A stretch of 64,000 nt of DNA from positions 372,001-436,000 of the forward strand of contig VXBP01002421.1 in the NCBI GenBank assembly GCA_013400115.1, read 5' to 3'. A model generated the notes under the pieces. It saw only the letters and a program-made list of their open reading frames with translations. It was not told the DNA's origin and searched no databases. The DNA comes from Rhinopomastus cyanomelas. Lineage: Eukaryota; Chordata; Aves; Bucerotiformes; Rhinopomastidae. The translations under genes were made by a program, and so were the position numbers. Below, piece by piece: positions 11,379 through 24,000 of the stretch; the first letter of the stretch is position 1, and each line of letters starts with the position of its first letter.

Positions 11379-11791
11379 TTCGGACCAAAGGCAATCACAA
11401 AATCTCAAGTCTTCATCGGCTTCTGCCCCAACAGGAGGGTCGCGGGTGCTGTCAACGAGCCGCTCGGCAACAGCTCCGCCTGGCCAGGCGCAACCACAAC
11501 AAAAACCCGCAACGGACCTGCGCGCCCGAACACAGCACCGCTAGGCAGGGCGGGCGGCACCCCGACCCGCCTTCCCAAGCCCGGCAGCGCCGCACCGCCC
11601 GTAACGGGCGAAGGACCGGCCATACGAAGCGCCTACAGCCGGCGGCAGCTTCCAGCAACGGGGCCACCCCGGCAGGTGCCGCCGCCATTCGCCTCAGCGG
11701 CTTCACCAGCCCCGCTCTGCCCTGCCCGCTCACCGCTGCCCCGCCGGGTCCCTCCGGACGCGGTGCCGCCGCCCCGCCGGTACCCGACGGC

Positions 11792-11805
11792 GTTGCCACG
11801 GCCGT
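11792..11805 (+). promoter_or_regulatory. RFX X-box-like half-site
   Basis: GTTGCCACGGCCGT matches 10 of 14 positions, with the left half intact. Third such motif in the island. Confidence 0.3.
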
Positions 11806-11896
11806 AGCGAGGCCGCCCTCTTGCTCCGGCTCACCTTCCCGCAGCCTCGGTCACCGTTGACGGTGGCCCCCAAGGGCCAAACCTCGCCCTGCCGCC

Positions 11897-11910
11897 AGTG
11901 CCAAGGCAAC
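11897..11910 (+). promoter_or_regulatory. RFX X-box-like site
   Basis: AGTGCCAAGGCAAC matches 11 of 14 positions of the X-box palindrome, with an intact right half GGCAAC. Confidence 0.4.
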
Positions 11911-11925
11911 ACTGGGCACCGCCCC

Positions 11926-11939
11926 GTTGCCGTGGAGAC
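11926..11939 (+). promoter_or_regulatory. RFX X-box-like site
   Basis: GTTGCCGTGGAGAC matches 11 of 14 positions of the ideal X-box palindrome GTTGCCATGGCAAC, with an intact left half-site. The X-box is bound by RFX factors that control ciliary genes. Confidence 0.45.
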
Positions 11940-12060
11940 GCCGAGCTGCGGCCCCCCCCCCCCCCCCCTCTTTTGTCCCTTATTGAGGGCCCGTGAGGAG
12001 CTGGCACCGCCCTTTCCCGCAACTCTGCCGAACGCTCGGAGCTTCACCGAGTGGCGGCAG

Positions 12061-15000
12061 GTCTAGTGCAGATGGCACACGGCAGCCTCTGGAGGAGCAG
12101 TCAGCCCCGCAGGTTGTCGGTGCTGTGCGCCACTACAAGCCGCAGGACCGCCAGACCCATGGGGGAGCACACAGAGGGCTTGTCATGGGGCAGAGGTCCT
12201 GCTGTGAAAGACTGGCAGGGTCTGCCACTGCTGCAGCCCCATCAGGGCCGTGCAGCCCGGTCTCAGAGAGGCAACAGCAGATTCCCAGTAAACGTGATGG
12301 TTGCTGCTGCTGCTGCCGCCACCGGTTTTCACAAAAAGCCCCTGGCTGGACCTCGCTAGGTCCAGTGTGAAGCTTCAGTGTGGAGCGGGTAATGCTCACT
12401 CATTAGATGAAGCAAGTGAATTCCAGGTGTCGGCCTCAATTCCCATCCACAGCAGCAGCACAAGGCAGAGACAGGAACCTCACAGCTGACAACATGCCAC
12501 CATCTACAGACACTTAGCCCAGTGTGGGCAGCTCCGGGCAAAGGGAAGCAGCCCACACTGCCTGCAGCCCTGCAGGGTGACCAAGGTTTACGTGGTGCTG
12601 TGTGGTTGCTTCACAGCACCAGGTTTTGGGGCACTACCTTCCTCAGTCCTCCCACCACATATGGCCTTGGGCCACGACAGAATCATAGAATCATAGAATC
12701 ATTATTGGAAGATTGGAAGGGACCTCGAAAGATCATGTAGTCCAATCTGCCTGCAACAGCAGGATCACCTAAACCAAGTCACACAGGAAACTGTCCAGTT
12801 GGGTCTTGAATATCTCCAGTGAGGGAGACTCCACAACCCCCCTGGGCAGCCTGTTCCAGTGCTCCGTCACCCTCCCTGTGAAGAAGTTCCTTCTCAGGTT
12901 GATGTGGAACCCCACCAAGGCTGGAAAGAGGGAGAGGGTTGTTCTAACCAGCAGCACTAACATTCTGCCCATCAAACCATCCTACACACAGCCACTGCCC
13001 CAGTTTTGAATCCACTGGCCCAGCAAAGTAAAGGATGACAGTCTACAAACATACCACAAGTTCACACCTCAGAGGGAAGCACACCCTCTGCACAGGAGAC
13101 TTCATGCTAAAGAAATAAGAGCAGGAAACAGCCATGAAAAAATTCAGCTAGGGCACAGATGATTCTCAGAGTAATGCAGCCAGAGTTACACTTTGCCACA
13201 AAGCTTCAAGCTACATCCCTCCAAGGTGAGGTTCAGGAGGTCTCTGAAGACACCTGTCATCACAGGCCACATGCCACAGGAGGAGGTTGAACTCCAGGAC
13301 CTCAGGGATTCTGTTAATCCTACACAGCACAGTGAGAAAGAGAAATGGGCTTTGACATTGTTTCCAGTGGGTTGGGAGGGCTTCCTAATAGTTACCTGAG
13401 ATAACACTCAGATACCTACTTGGCAGGCAATGATTCCTGCTGTACCTGGAGAAACTGACCTCACCCAGGGTCACACAGTTGTCCTGCTCTTGAAGACAGT
13501 GTGCTGGGCATCTGTTTTTCCCCGTCTCACAGATGGGTAGCTTTGACAAGTTCACAGCAGACGGGAATAATGAGAACTCGGCACAGTATCAAAGCTTTTC
13601 GCTCTGCTTCTACCATAAGTCTACCCATCTCACAAGCCAGCACTACCCCTTCTCATTTACAAGGGGTGCCTTATTTAGCTAATTACAAACCAGTGCCACT
13701 GTACAAAATGGATTAGACCCATTGTTGGAGGATCACTGTTGGATACCTACATTCATGCAGGCACGTGTCATTAAATTTGGGTTTTCAGGTGTCCGCAAAG
13801 AAGCTACAGAGCAGTCACGAAAAACCCACAACAGAAACAACAACTAAGTGATGTAGGTCTCTAGGGTCAGGCCAAGCAATGCAAGTGTCCAAGGACAAGC
13901 TCAGACAGGTTGGTTGGTCTTTTCTGTGTCATTAATGCATCAGACTCTGTATTTAAGGAACAATTCACACAGAGCAAGTATGTTTGACAGAGAAAGGCCA
14001 CCTAACACCCCCAGAGCAGTGCTAAACCAGCACCTTAACACCTTTAGCATGCAGGAAACAGCTGATGCTATCAAAAGTTGCCATGAACAGGGTCAAGCGC
14101 TCCCAGTCTCCTGCTCTTTCTGTAACCAAAGCCCCTCCTTTTTTCCCCTCAGTGCTTGGCTACAATCACACCGACAGAGAAGAACACAGGCATTTCTGCA
14201 CAGCGCCCTTCCCTTTCCCCAGAGCACTGCTAGCACAGCCAGCTGTCTGTCTCACACATGCACAGAGCCACAGCACAGCTGAGTGGAACCTGGCCATGCC
14301 TTGGTGGGCTGTCACAGCCAGTGCTAGCTCAGGGCGACAGCCGCTGGTGCTACTTCCAAAGCTGAAGCAGCAGCCTCTTGCAGCTCTTCCTCATGTTTTG
14401 GACAGAATGAGCCCAGCACCTGGCCTCTTCCCCTGACAGCAAACCTAAAGCCTAGGAGCTGTACCACGCCTCACGAGCACCACAGAAAGCCCCACGTGGG
14501 GGACACAGATCTGATACCAACACTAACCTCTGCAGTATCAGCTGGAACAAAGAAACAGCCACAGCATCCCATGCAGACACCCCAGCTGCATGCAGCATTT
14601 ATCTTACCTCCATCAAACCAGCGTGTGTGCTGTATTCAGCTCCACGACAGCAACTGCATGCCCCTTCTCAGATCTCTCAGCTGTACCCAGTGTGGTAGTA
14701 TGCAATGGGAGGAGCAAGGATGATTGCCACAGTTCACGTAGACCTGCTTCACTCACGGGGAAAAAAGCAGCCTCAGGATTCTTGTCACATCTTTCATTAG
14801 CACTAGAGATGTGAAACACTAGAATTCACCTTAAAAGGTAATGCTATGCCTTGTTGGAGCTGGTACCTTCCTGCTGTATGCAAGCAGAGATTTTAACTCC
14901 CAGCGCTGCCTAGAAGCTCAGCCCTGGCACAGATGACTCCTGCATTCGCCCAGGGAAGGCAGATTAATGAAATTCAGAGCAAGCCTGACATGCCGACAGC

Positions 15001-15620
15001 CGAATCCTTTCTGCCGCAGCATAAGGCTCTCAAGGAAAAGCATTCAAGAAAAGCTCCCACTTCTTCCACAGACCTGCCCTTTTCTCTTTTGTGTGTGTGT
15101 TGTGCAGAAAGCTGATAGGGGTGCCAGCCCATCCCACTGGCAGCCCTGCAGCTAGACCACTCCAGCCCAGTCTGTAGCATCAGGTACAGGCCACATCTTC
15201 TAGAAGCACACGACAAGGAGAGCTTTCCAAGGCAGTCAGCTCTGGGTGTGCCAGCACAAGGCCTCAATGCTGTAATTAGGTCAGCGTAAACAGAAAGGGC
15301 CTCCTGCGTGGCAACCCTCCACCTGCTTCCCCTTACCGTCACCCTCAGCGAAGCTGATGCATTCTGACCAAGGTTACCCTGTACCAGTGAGTGATCCGTC
15401 TTCTCCTTCACTCGTCCAGCCTGCACTGGAATTACCGGAGAAGCAATCACGGACGCAAGGCACTCGTGCAGAGTTATACAGACCTACATAAACCGGCCGA
15501 GGGCTACCAGCTTCTTGCGTGCTCCACACTGGCTGTGTTTTCTCCTCTTGACAGCAACGACGCAGTGCTGTGCACTAGCCAAGGGATCCACAGAACACAA
15601 CACAGAGCAAACACTGGCCA
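12061..15620. other. intergenic spacer between CCDC181 promoter and SLC19A2 3' end
   Basis: I see no gene here. Apart from a CR1 at 12679-12912 the sequence is G+C-moderate and unique-looking. The longest open frame (14974-15450, - strand) has no recognisable domain and no splice or start context. Confidence 0.5.
12679..12912 (-). repeat. CR1 LINE 3' fragment
   Basis: Reverse CR1 with a triple GAATCATA tail at its left end and the ORF2 C-terminus (INLRRNFFTGRVTEHWNRLP). It stops sharply at about 12912. Confidence 0.9.
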
Positions 15621-17882
15621 CGCACGACACCTCGGTGTTTTATTGAAAAATAAGTAACTTTCACAATTAGGAACCAATAATGTCAACATGTTCACAGAAT
15701 TTCATTAGGCATCAGTAACTCTGCATACAGCTCCAGTCGGGCTCTCACCTCATCACCACAGCAACACAGCAGCATAGGGACAAGAGCAGCATGTCCAAGT
15801 GTGGCTTCTGTACACGACCAGACCTGAAGATGCACGCAGTGCATTGTGCCTCTCTATTGCAGTTGCCACGGTTTCATTACTTTGGTATAGAAATAATTGG
15901 TTTTGCTGCAATTTGTTAGTTGATTTTTCACTTGCTTTTAAATAACTGGCTTGTTCCCCAACGAAGGTTTGTTCTCTGTAGGAAACATGTATGCAAGGTT
16001 GAGCTGCTGCTTCCAGTCACTTGATGCGAGTGCTGTACACACTCCTTGTGCCTTGCTGTGGCTGCCATCAGTCCAAGGAACGTAAAAGGCCAGGTCATCA
16101 GCTAGCATTTCATGGCTTCAGGTTTATTTTTGCTTCAGATGTTTTTTAAAAAACAAAACAACAGTAAAGAAAGGAGGATGGATACACGGGTGGCTTCAAG
16201 TTTTGATTTCAGGATAAGGCAGTTAAGATTTCATGTGTAAATGTCACTACAGCTGAGAGGATTTTAGGGGACTGTTTTAGGAGGCAGGCTGCAAACACGG
16301 AAGTGCTGGGGAGCGGGATCCCCTTGAGCAGCCAGCCTGGAAGGGCTCCCCAGAATCCTGGCATTAACCATTCACTCTGCGTGGTAAAAGCCCGGGCTTA
16401 CAGAAGTGAGCCATGAGAAAGGCCATACCTCCAGATAAGGGAGAAACACCTCCTCAACCTCAATACTGTGAAGTCTCTGACTGAAGAAGCTCTAACCAGC
16501 CCGTGGAGAGAAGGCAAAGAGGACAGGAGGTTTCATGGCAGCCGTGACAGCTCTCCTGTCCACCTAACTCACCACTACATCAGCACAGAGACAGGGATGG
16601 TGCACAGCCGCTTTCCACAGCATACCACAGATAGCTGGTGGTGCACTGGTCACGGTACACGAGTATCCAGGCGTCCAACCCAGGACAACTCAATGCCAAC
16701 TCTTTCCCAGTGCTGAAGCAATTTGGAAAAGAAAAATTAATTTTAAAAGAGCAGTTATAATTCAAAGTCCCACATTGCTTAGGCTGGACCAAATGAAAAG
16801 AGCTGCCGCTCCAAGCATGTATCTTTATGCTTAGGTGGAAAGAAGAGGTAGAACTAGTGTACAGAGATCCACCAGAAGCATAAAGGCATTTTAAAATAAG
16901 GAGAAAAGTGACAGACCAGAAATCACGTTTTTCAAAGCCTCAGACAGTCATCCTGCCACCTATCAAAACTGCAGGTGTCTAGTCACCAGAGTCCCAAAAA
17001 ACATCCTAAAATCCTGCAAGTCACCTTCCTTCTCAGTGCTGCATTAACATCCACTATCCCAGCGAAACAGCTCAGCTGTAATGGCAGGATTCTGTGGTCC
17101 TGAGCAACAAAAGGCACAGATGTCCAAGGGTTCCTTGGACATTTTGTCTACTTCAACCATCTCTAAGCTTCCCCTCCAGCTTTACGGTCCCTCGAGCACA
17201 GGTCTTTGTGGCACAAACAGTGCTGCTGACTGCCAGCTCACCAGTGATACAAGTTGCCCCAGGACACAGTTAGGTGGTCGGGGAAGCACCACAATCAGCT
17301 CTGGGGTAAAGCCTGGCAGCAGAGGTGACAGATAGGAACAGCAGCAGCAGGAAGGATATGTACATGCAGACATGTAAGCCTACTACAAATCAGAGCACCC
17401 AACATCACAAGGCAGCCACAGCAAGAGCCACACAGCAGAGCACAGGCCTAAGGCCACCTCCCGTCCCAGGCCTGGGGCTCTCCACAGAGAGGTCTGTTAG
17501 TGTGCCAGCACTTCTGCCCTGCAGCAGCACCTCAGTAACAGAGAAGCAGGTGTCCATACTGCCATGAAGCTTGTCTTTTCCATGGCAGCTTCAGGATGCA
17601 CAGTGTTAGACTACAGCTTCTCAGGGCTTTCCTTTGAGAAAGCCTACTGTTCTTTGTTGCACATCCCATACATGCAACAGAAGAACAAGAGGCACTGTAG
17701 AAAGAAGATACTTGTTCTTACTCACGTAAGAGCTAATACATTTACCTTCTATAATGTGCTACTAATATAGTATAAATACGGATGAAATACCATTATGGTG
17801 ACTGCCTTGGGAGGAGAAGGCAGAGATTAAAAAGCAGACCTATATCCTCATACACAGCCACCAAGAGTCTTCACTTGGTGCA
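15615..17882 (-). other. SLC19A2: SLC19A2 3' UTR (inferred)
   Basis: About 2.2 kb of non-coding sequence between the stop codon and the AATAAA candidate. No repeat is seen in it, which fits a retained 3' UTR of the long type known for this gene in mammals. Confidence 0.45.
15639..15644 (-). terminator. SLC19A2: candidate SLC19A2 polyadenylation signal
   Basis: TTTATT on + is AATAAA on the - strand, 2.24 kb downstream of the SLC19A2 stop codon. A second TTTATT near 16123 is an alternative. Confidence 0.45.
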
Positions 17883-18008
17883 CTACTGGCTTGCAGGAGA
17901 TCCGCTCTGCAGCTGCGCTCGTCTTCTGTAAGCCCTCGCAATGCTGTGTATGCCGCTGCCCAAGAACACCAGGGAGATGGCCGCAAAGTAAGAGGCATAA
18001 ATCATGAA
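17883..18008 (-). CDS. SLC19A2: SLC19A2 exon 6 (C-terminus)
   Basis: Acceptor CTGTGCAG ends at 18009. Reads FMIYASYFAAISLVFLGSGI (last helix) then a basic cytoplasmic tail to TAG at 17885-17883; 41 residues. Confidence 0.96.
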   Translation of the reverse strand, partial: FMIYASYFAAISLVFLGSGIHSIARAYRRRAQLQSGSPASQ

Positions 18009-21000
18009 CTGCACAGAAAGGGAAGGAAAAAGAAGCTGTTAAACCAAGAAATTCTCCAATTTCTAAGATGACTAATACATCAGTCTCCTTTGTCCTCTAA
18101 AATAAATAAATCAGGAAACAGTGATTAATTCTCTGTCAAACCTGTGACCCAGGAACAGGGTGCTGAGAAGCTTTACAGCTGATTCACCTTCCTCCCTCCC
18201 ATCAGTGAAAGCTAAGAGACTCTATCATACCTGAGTGAAAATGTCCAAGCCAAGCCCACTGGCATCCACCACAATCACTGTGAGCAGAGTCTGAAGTGCT
18301 AAGGCAATGAAAGTGTTGACTCCAAACACCAAGGCATACCTCTCCACGCTGAGGTTTGTAGCGATCTGGAACCTGGAAAGAAACAGATGACCAGAAACAT
18401 AAGGACAGGGAGCAAGCAGGGAAGTGCCCAATAGGAAGACTATTTCTGCATAAAACTGTGCAACCTCAAGAGTTACACAGGCTAGTCCGCGAGTTCCTAC
18501 AACTACATTACCTTACACCGATAGTATATTTTATCTAAAGAGGACCATCAAAAACTAGTATAAGAAGGGAGAAGAGACCCCACAGACAGGTGTAGAAAGG
18601 TAAAACAAATACAGCAACCACCCCAGGGTCTCTGTGGGTTGCACTCTTACTGAAGCAGCCCTCCTCTCTGAGGTAGCTAAAGGGTCTTGTCACACAGAGA
18701 TGATACAAAACACTCTGACTCCAGAGAGCTGTTGGCCACCTCAAAGCATCATTTACTGCAGTGTGGCCCATAACCTCCTGCACTTCCTAGTCTCAGCATT
18801 ACTCCTCATTGTGCTTGAGCTGTCTTGCAGCAATTATGCAGGCGTGATTCAGCAGCAGCTGTGACTCAGCAGCAGCTGTGACTGCCTCCCCAAAGCAACA
18901 GGTAACACTGAAGAAGTTTCCCTCCTCACAAGTCAGGAAAAGCTGCCACTTCAACACAGCCAAAGCCGTATCCTCCCCTCATCTGTTGGCACTTAAGGCT
19001 GGCCTTGCTTATGAGAAACATTCCCCTGGCAAGCAGCACTGCGTAATAATCAGTAGTCACCCGAGTGTCATAAAGCTTTTCCGTTGGGTCAGGCTGTCAG
19101 GCAAATATGTCTTTGTGCCTCAGTTTCCAACCTGAATCACAACACGAACCCTCCCAAGAGACTTCCAAACTCCTGGCAGGCGAGACTCCAGCTACAAGAC
19201 GATTGCATCTTCCACACAAGCAGTAACCTTCAGAGCAATTTACGCTGACAAACATACTCACGTTGCTATCGTGATTAGCAGCATGTAGATAATCCTGAAC
19301 ACTACGTAGGATGCGTAGCAGACCCAGATGTTATGAACAGTGTCCATGACATACACAGCAGCAGCAATAAGGAAAGAGAACAGGGCAAGCACCACTTCAC
19401 CCCACGTTGCCCAGGATGTTTTTATGTAACCCACGACAAATACTGCAACAGCTCCTGCAAGGGGAAGGAAAGAATGACTGTTAGTAATTGCAACTCAGGG
19501 ACTGTGTATCAGGAAGTGTACAGTACCTGGTAGCCAAACATCACTGAGAGGAGGACACTAACGCGCACACCTTAGCAGCTATCCTTCCTCACCTTTCCCT
19601 CTGCTGTCAATCACTTTTAAAGGAACAGGTCAAAAAAGAGTGCTGACTGGCTGTGAAGTCTCCTCTTTGGTTTCAGAAGCTCTAGGACTCAGAGCACCAC
19701 TACTCAGTCCTCTGCACTCAGCTGTAGGACTCAGTGTTGTCCACTGGGCTAGAGAAATGCAAACCCTAGTTATCAAGAGCTCCTAGCTAGTTATTTAGTG
19801 GTGATTTAGAGGAGGATGAAGGGAGGAAGGCAACACCCACTCTGATGTACAGCTGTTCTCTCCCAGGAGGCAGAACACCCTACATTTACACCCCAGCACG
19901 AAAACGACAGTGAAAGCAAGAGCAGATACCCAATCCCCATCTCTTGGGACGTGCCTAAGCGCAAACTACAATCACACACCGTTGATCGTGCAAGAACGAT
20001 CCTTTACAACCAGAACAGGTTTGTAACTCCTGATGGGTATTACATGGGGAAACGGTGAGAAGACAGATCGCAAGATGAAAAGCATGTAGCATTTCATGCA
20101 ACTCAACGAGCAGACAGGGTGTGTTGAGGGCACTGAGAAGCTCAGACTCATAACAGTACAAGAAAGTTCTGATGCAAAGGCCTTGTTCTGCAAGCAAGCT
20201 AAACAGCAGCCAACAGCACGACGACACTGCTGCACACTAGAAAAAGAGCCTGCTGACAAAGGGACTTTGACTGGAGGTCTCAGAAGAACAGGATTGTATT
20301 CATCATCTTACCCCTGTACAGAAGTGCCACAGTGCAGCATCTAAGCTCTTTGCAGTCCTTAGTTAGCATGCTATCTCAGAAATCCTTCAGACACACAAAG
20401 ACTCCTTGTGTACCACCAGCGCGCACAAAGCTGCAACCCTGTCAGACCTCACATCCATCTTGCTGATTAGCAGAGAAGGTAGCTATGCCAAGGGAAAGGA
20501 TTTATTTCCTCCCATTAAACTCTTCCTTCAAGATTGCTGTGACACTATCTAATGGTCATTCTGCTCTCCATAAGCCCAGATCCCCTGAGGTGCAAAAGAG
20601 AAGGTCAGTTCTAGACTCTTCTTTCTACTGTCTCAGCAATTCTGATACTTGAGAACGGACCAAACTCTCCGCAGATCTCAGGGCAGCTCATTAAGCTGCA
20701 CTTCCCTGGTCTCTCACAAGGTTTTGTCAGCTATGACAATGTATATGATTTGTGTCCTGCAGTTGGACACCTACAGCTGATCCAGGGTGACAAACGGTTC
20801 GTCAGGCTCTGCCTCACAACAGGTGAGATGGCTCCAATGATTGTGAACTAACGGAACTTTCAACTGTGAGCAGGAGAGAGGGAAAGGCCCTGCACCTGGC
20901 AAAGAGGTACGCACTCTGTGATGGGAACAGAAGCAGCAGGCTCTGAGACACCACCGTTTTATCTGCACTACTATGCGTCTGCGTGGGAACACGATGAGCT

Positions 21001-24000
21001 GCCAGCTCACAAGGATTTGCTCGCCGGTGTTTTGTCTAAGTCCCCGAGAACAAAATCCCCCATATCACTGGGGATGAAGAAAATGCCCCTGGAGGTAGGG
21101 AATACAAGGAGGGACGTGAACAGCATCATCAGACCACCCAGCCTGTGACCACGCCAAGAGACAGGAGGACTGCCGGAGACACTGAGAATCTCTGAAGCTA
21201 AGAAAGCAAAGGGGGACTGATCACCTATCGCCACCCCTCATCCATCCGTGGAGCCAACTACGGTGATAAACACGGAGAATTCACAAAGCCAAGAAGTGAG
21301 GGGAGATCAGACCATGCTAGACATCGCTGTAGTCTGGAGTGATGATCTAACCTCTTATCTACTTTCCTTCTTTTTCCTCTTCCTTCTTTCTCTCGTATCT
21401 AGTCTCTGAGCATGGCATCCAGTAACTTTAGGAAACTCTGCTTTCATGTGGACCTGTAACGTGAGTCTCCTGAATTCCACCCAATCCACAGTCACTCCTT
21501 TCCCCTTCTCTGACTGAGCGGGACATGACAGGTTTGCCATCTTCCCAAGGCAGCACAGGGGTGCAGCTCAACAATCAGCTGGTTTCACTACAGGGAACAT
21601 TATTTATCTTGCCCAGGACATGAAACTGACAGCCCCATGAATCACCACGCTTGCCTTCAACCCTTCTGCAGCACAGCACAGGTAGACACAGGGATGGCAA
21701 CAACATCTTACACAAGCACTGCTCATAACAGAGTACAGAGGGACTAAGAGCCATGAAAATAGCTGATCAGACTGGGAGGCACCAAGGTAGGTGGTTCTAG
21801 CGAAGGAAGAAGAGCCAACAGTTTGCTCTACAAGTCTGAGGCCTCGCTGGACAGCACTAAATGCAGCTGTGGTCAATCACTTTCACAAAGAATGCCACTC
21901 AAATGAGGTTTGATGCAAAGAGGGGAGAGTAAGATGACAAAGTTAATGAAGAGCTTACCTTTACCAAGGGATGAACATAAAAACTTGGATTCGTTGGCCT
22001 AGAACAAAGATTTTGTGCTAAAATACAACCTTGACATGACGTCAGAGATCAACTGCAGAATCACAGAACACTAGTGGTTGGAAGGGACCTAAAACGATCC
22101 TCTAAGTCCAATCCCCCTGCCACAGCAGGATCAACTAGATCAAGTCACACAGGAACATGTCCTGGTGGGTTTCACACATCTCCAGAGAAGGAGACTCCAC
22201 AACCTCCCTGGGCAGCCCCTTCCAGTGCTCCATCACCCTCACCATGAAGAAGGTCCTTCTCACACTGATGTGGAAACTCCTCTGTTCCAGCTCACACCCA
22301 CTGCCCCTTGTCCTATCACTGGATGCCACTGAGCAGAGCCTGGCTCCATCCTCCTGACACCCGCCCTTTCCATATTTATAAACTTTAATGGGGTCACCCC
22401 TCAGACTCCTTTTTTCCAAGCTCAAGAGACCCAGCTGGGAGCCTTTCCTCACCAGGGAGATGTCCCTCCCCCTTCATCATCTTTGTGGCTCTGCGCTGGA
22501 CTCTCTCCAGCAGTTCTGTGTCCTTCTGGAACTGAGAGGCCCAGGACTGGACCAAATACTCCAGCTGTGGTCTCACCAGGGCAGCACTAGTAAATTCCAG
22601 GTGGTACTCAGAAAATGTCACTGTCTGCATCAGTGTGTAGGAAGTCTGATCACTGGATGCTCATCCTTAACAGGTCCCCTCCTTCCAGTCCTTCAAGCTT
22701 TTAAGTTGAGATTACTTCACTAATCTTCACTTGTTCCAAGCAACACAACAAACGTGAGCCTGGAGGAGGTTTTGGTTTTGCCTTTTGATCAGTTCCAGGA
22801 CAGAGACTAATTTGCTTTTAGAAAACATTACCCAGAGTGATTCATCCATTTACTAAAATGATACCAGAGGTAAAAAAAATACAAGTGGAAAACTAAAAAC
22901 TTCAGTTTTACATGAGTTTAGTGTTACCACCTTTTCTTCAGACAAATCCATTGTTCACAGGCCTTCAAAAAAAAAAGGGCTTTGATATCAAAGATACTAA
23001 TGAGAAGGTTTTAATTTCCCTCTCCCTCCTCCTTTTAAAACATATTATTACATTTGACCATGCTATGGCTCAGTTTCCCTTGATACCAATTCTCCTTCCC
23101 AGGACCAAGGCAGGACGGTATAGGAAGCCAAACAAAACAAGAAACAAGAGGCACAGCCTCGTGCTAGAGTGGAAGGAGTCTGTGTGACTGACTGCTACGG
23201 GAGTGCAGATTCGGCACACCAAAGCCCAGTCAGCGGCCAAAGCCTCTGGAGCCAAGGTGTTGCCAGTTTCAAACCCAACTAACGGTGAGTCTTAGACCCG
23301 CTTTTAGACCTACAGGCCAGCCGTGACTTCCCCCCAACGATAAGAGGTGACTGGGCGCGTGCAAGAAGCAGCTAAGCCTTCCTTGCTTGTGTCCCTTGGT
23401 TTATTTTGCCCACGACTAGGTGACGTCCCCAGCAAATAATGGAATGATGATTCCATCAGGGAACAGGAACACACTGCAGCACCACCTAGCAAGCCTGGGA
23501 AGGGTCCATTAGCTACATCAAAAAGGTACTGTCACAGTTCTAGTAATAGAACAGTATTCAACAACTTAATAAACGTTTGTGTTGACTGACTTCCTGTCCC
23601 TTTCAAGTCAAACAACTTCTTTCACCTTAACAGCTTTTCTGTTGAACACTACTGAAATGACTAAGCATGGCTCACAGCAAGCTGCTGTGTCTAAGGTGCC
23701 ACAGGAGCCCGTAGTGTGGCTTTTGAGTGGTTAAAACAAGCACAGCCTCCATGCCACAACGGCAGCCAAGAACACAGAGTCACAGCCTCATGCCTGCCTG
23801 GAGTCTTCTGCCAAACACTTCAGAATGAAGCCTGACTTGGGAGGCTCCTCTGAACAGCTGCGTACTGGACTGACAAGAACTAGGGCTGCACGCAGCAACG
23901 AACTCACACTTAGCATGCTACCTGTGCATGTCATGGAAGCCTCACCCTGAATTCTGGGGTTGCCTCTCCTGCATGCTTAGAGGAATCAAACCAAACTGTG

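Larger units (their letters stand above)
11440..12060 (-). promoter_or_regulatory. CCDC181: CpG island, probable CCDC181 promoter and 5' noncoding exon
   Basis: About 600 bp of dense CpG and very high G+C in an otherwise A/T-rich region, 2.6 kb upstream of the CCDC181 start codon and on the correct side for it. On the - strand a good donor follows GCGGGAAG (GT at 11834-11833) and another is at about 11728, so a noncoding first exon is plausible. RFX X-box-like motifs lie at 11792-11805, 11897-11910 and 11926-11939. A 17-C run at 11952-11968 may affect sequencing and transcription. The long open frames here reflect low stop-codon frequency in G+C-rich sequence. Exact start site not determinable. 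Confidence 0.75.

Noticed and set aside
11405..12399. Several overlapping frames of 60-125 codons on both strands
   Set aside because: CpG-island sequence has few stop codons. No recognisable protein and no consistent frame.
14974..15450. 158-codon - strand frame between CCDC181 and SLC19A2
   Set aside because: No domain, signal peptide or homology that I recognise, and no supporting splice or start context. Probably chance in a moderately G+C-rich spacer.
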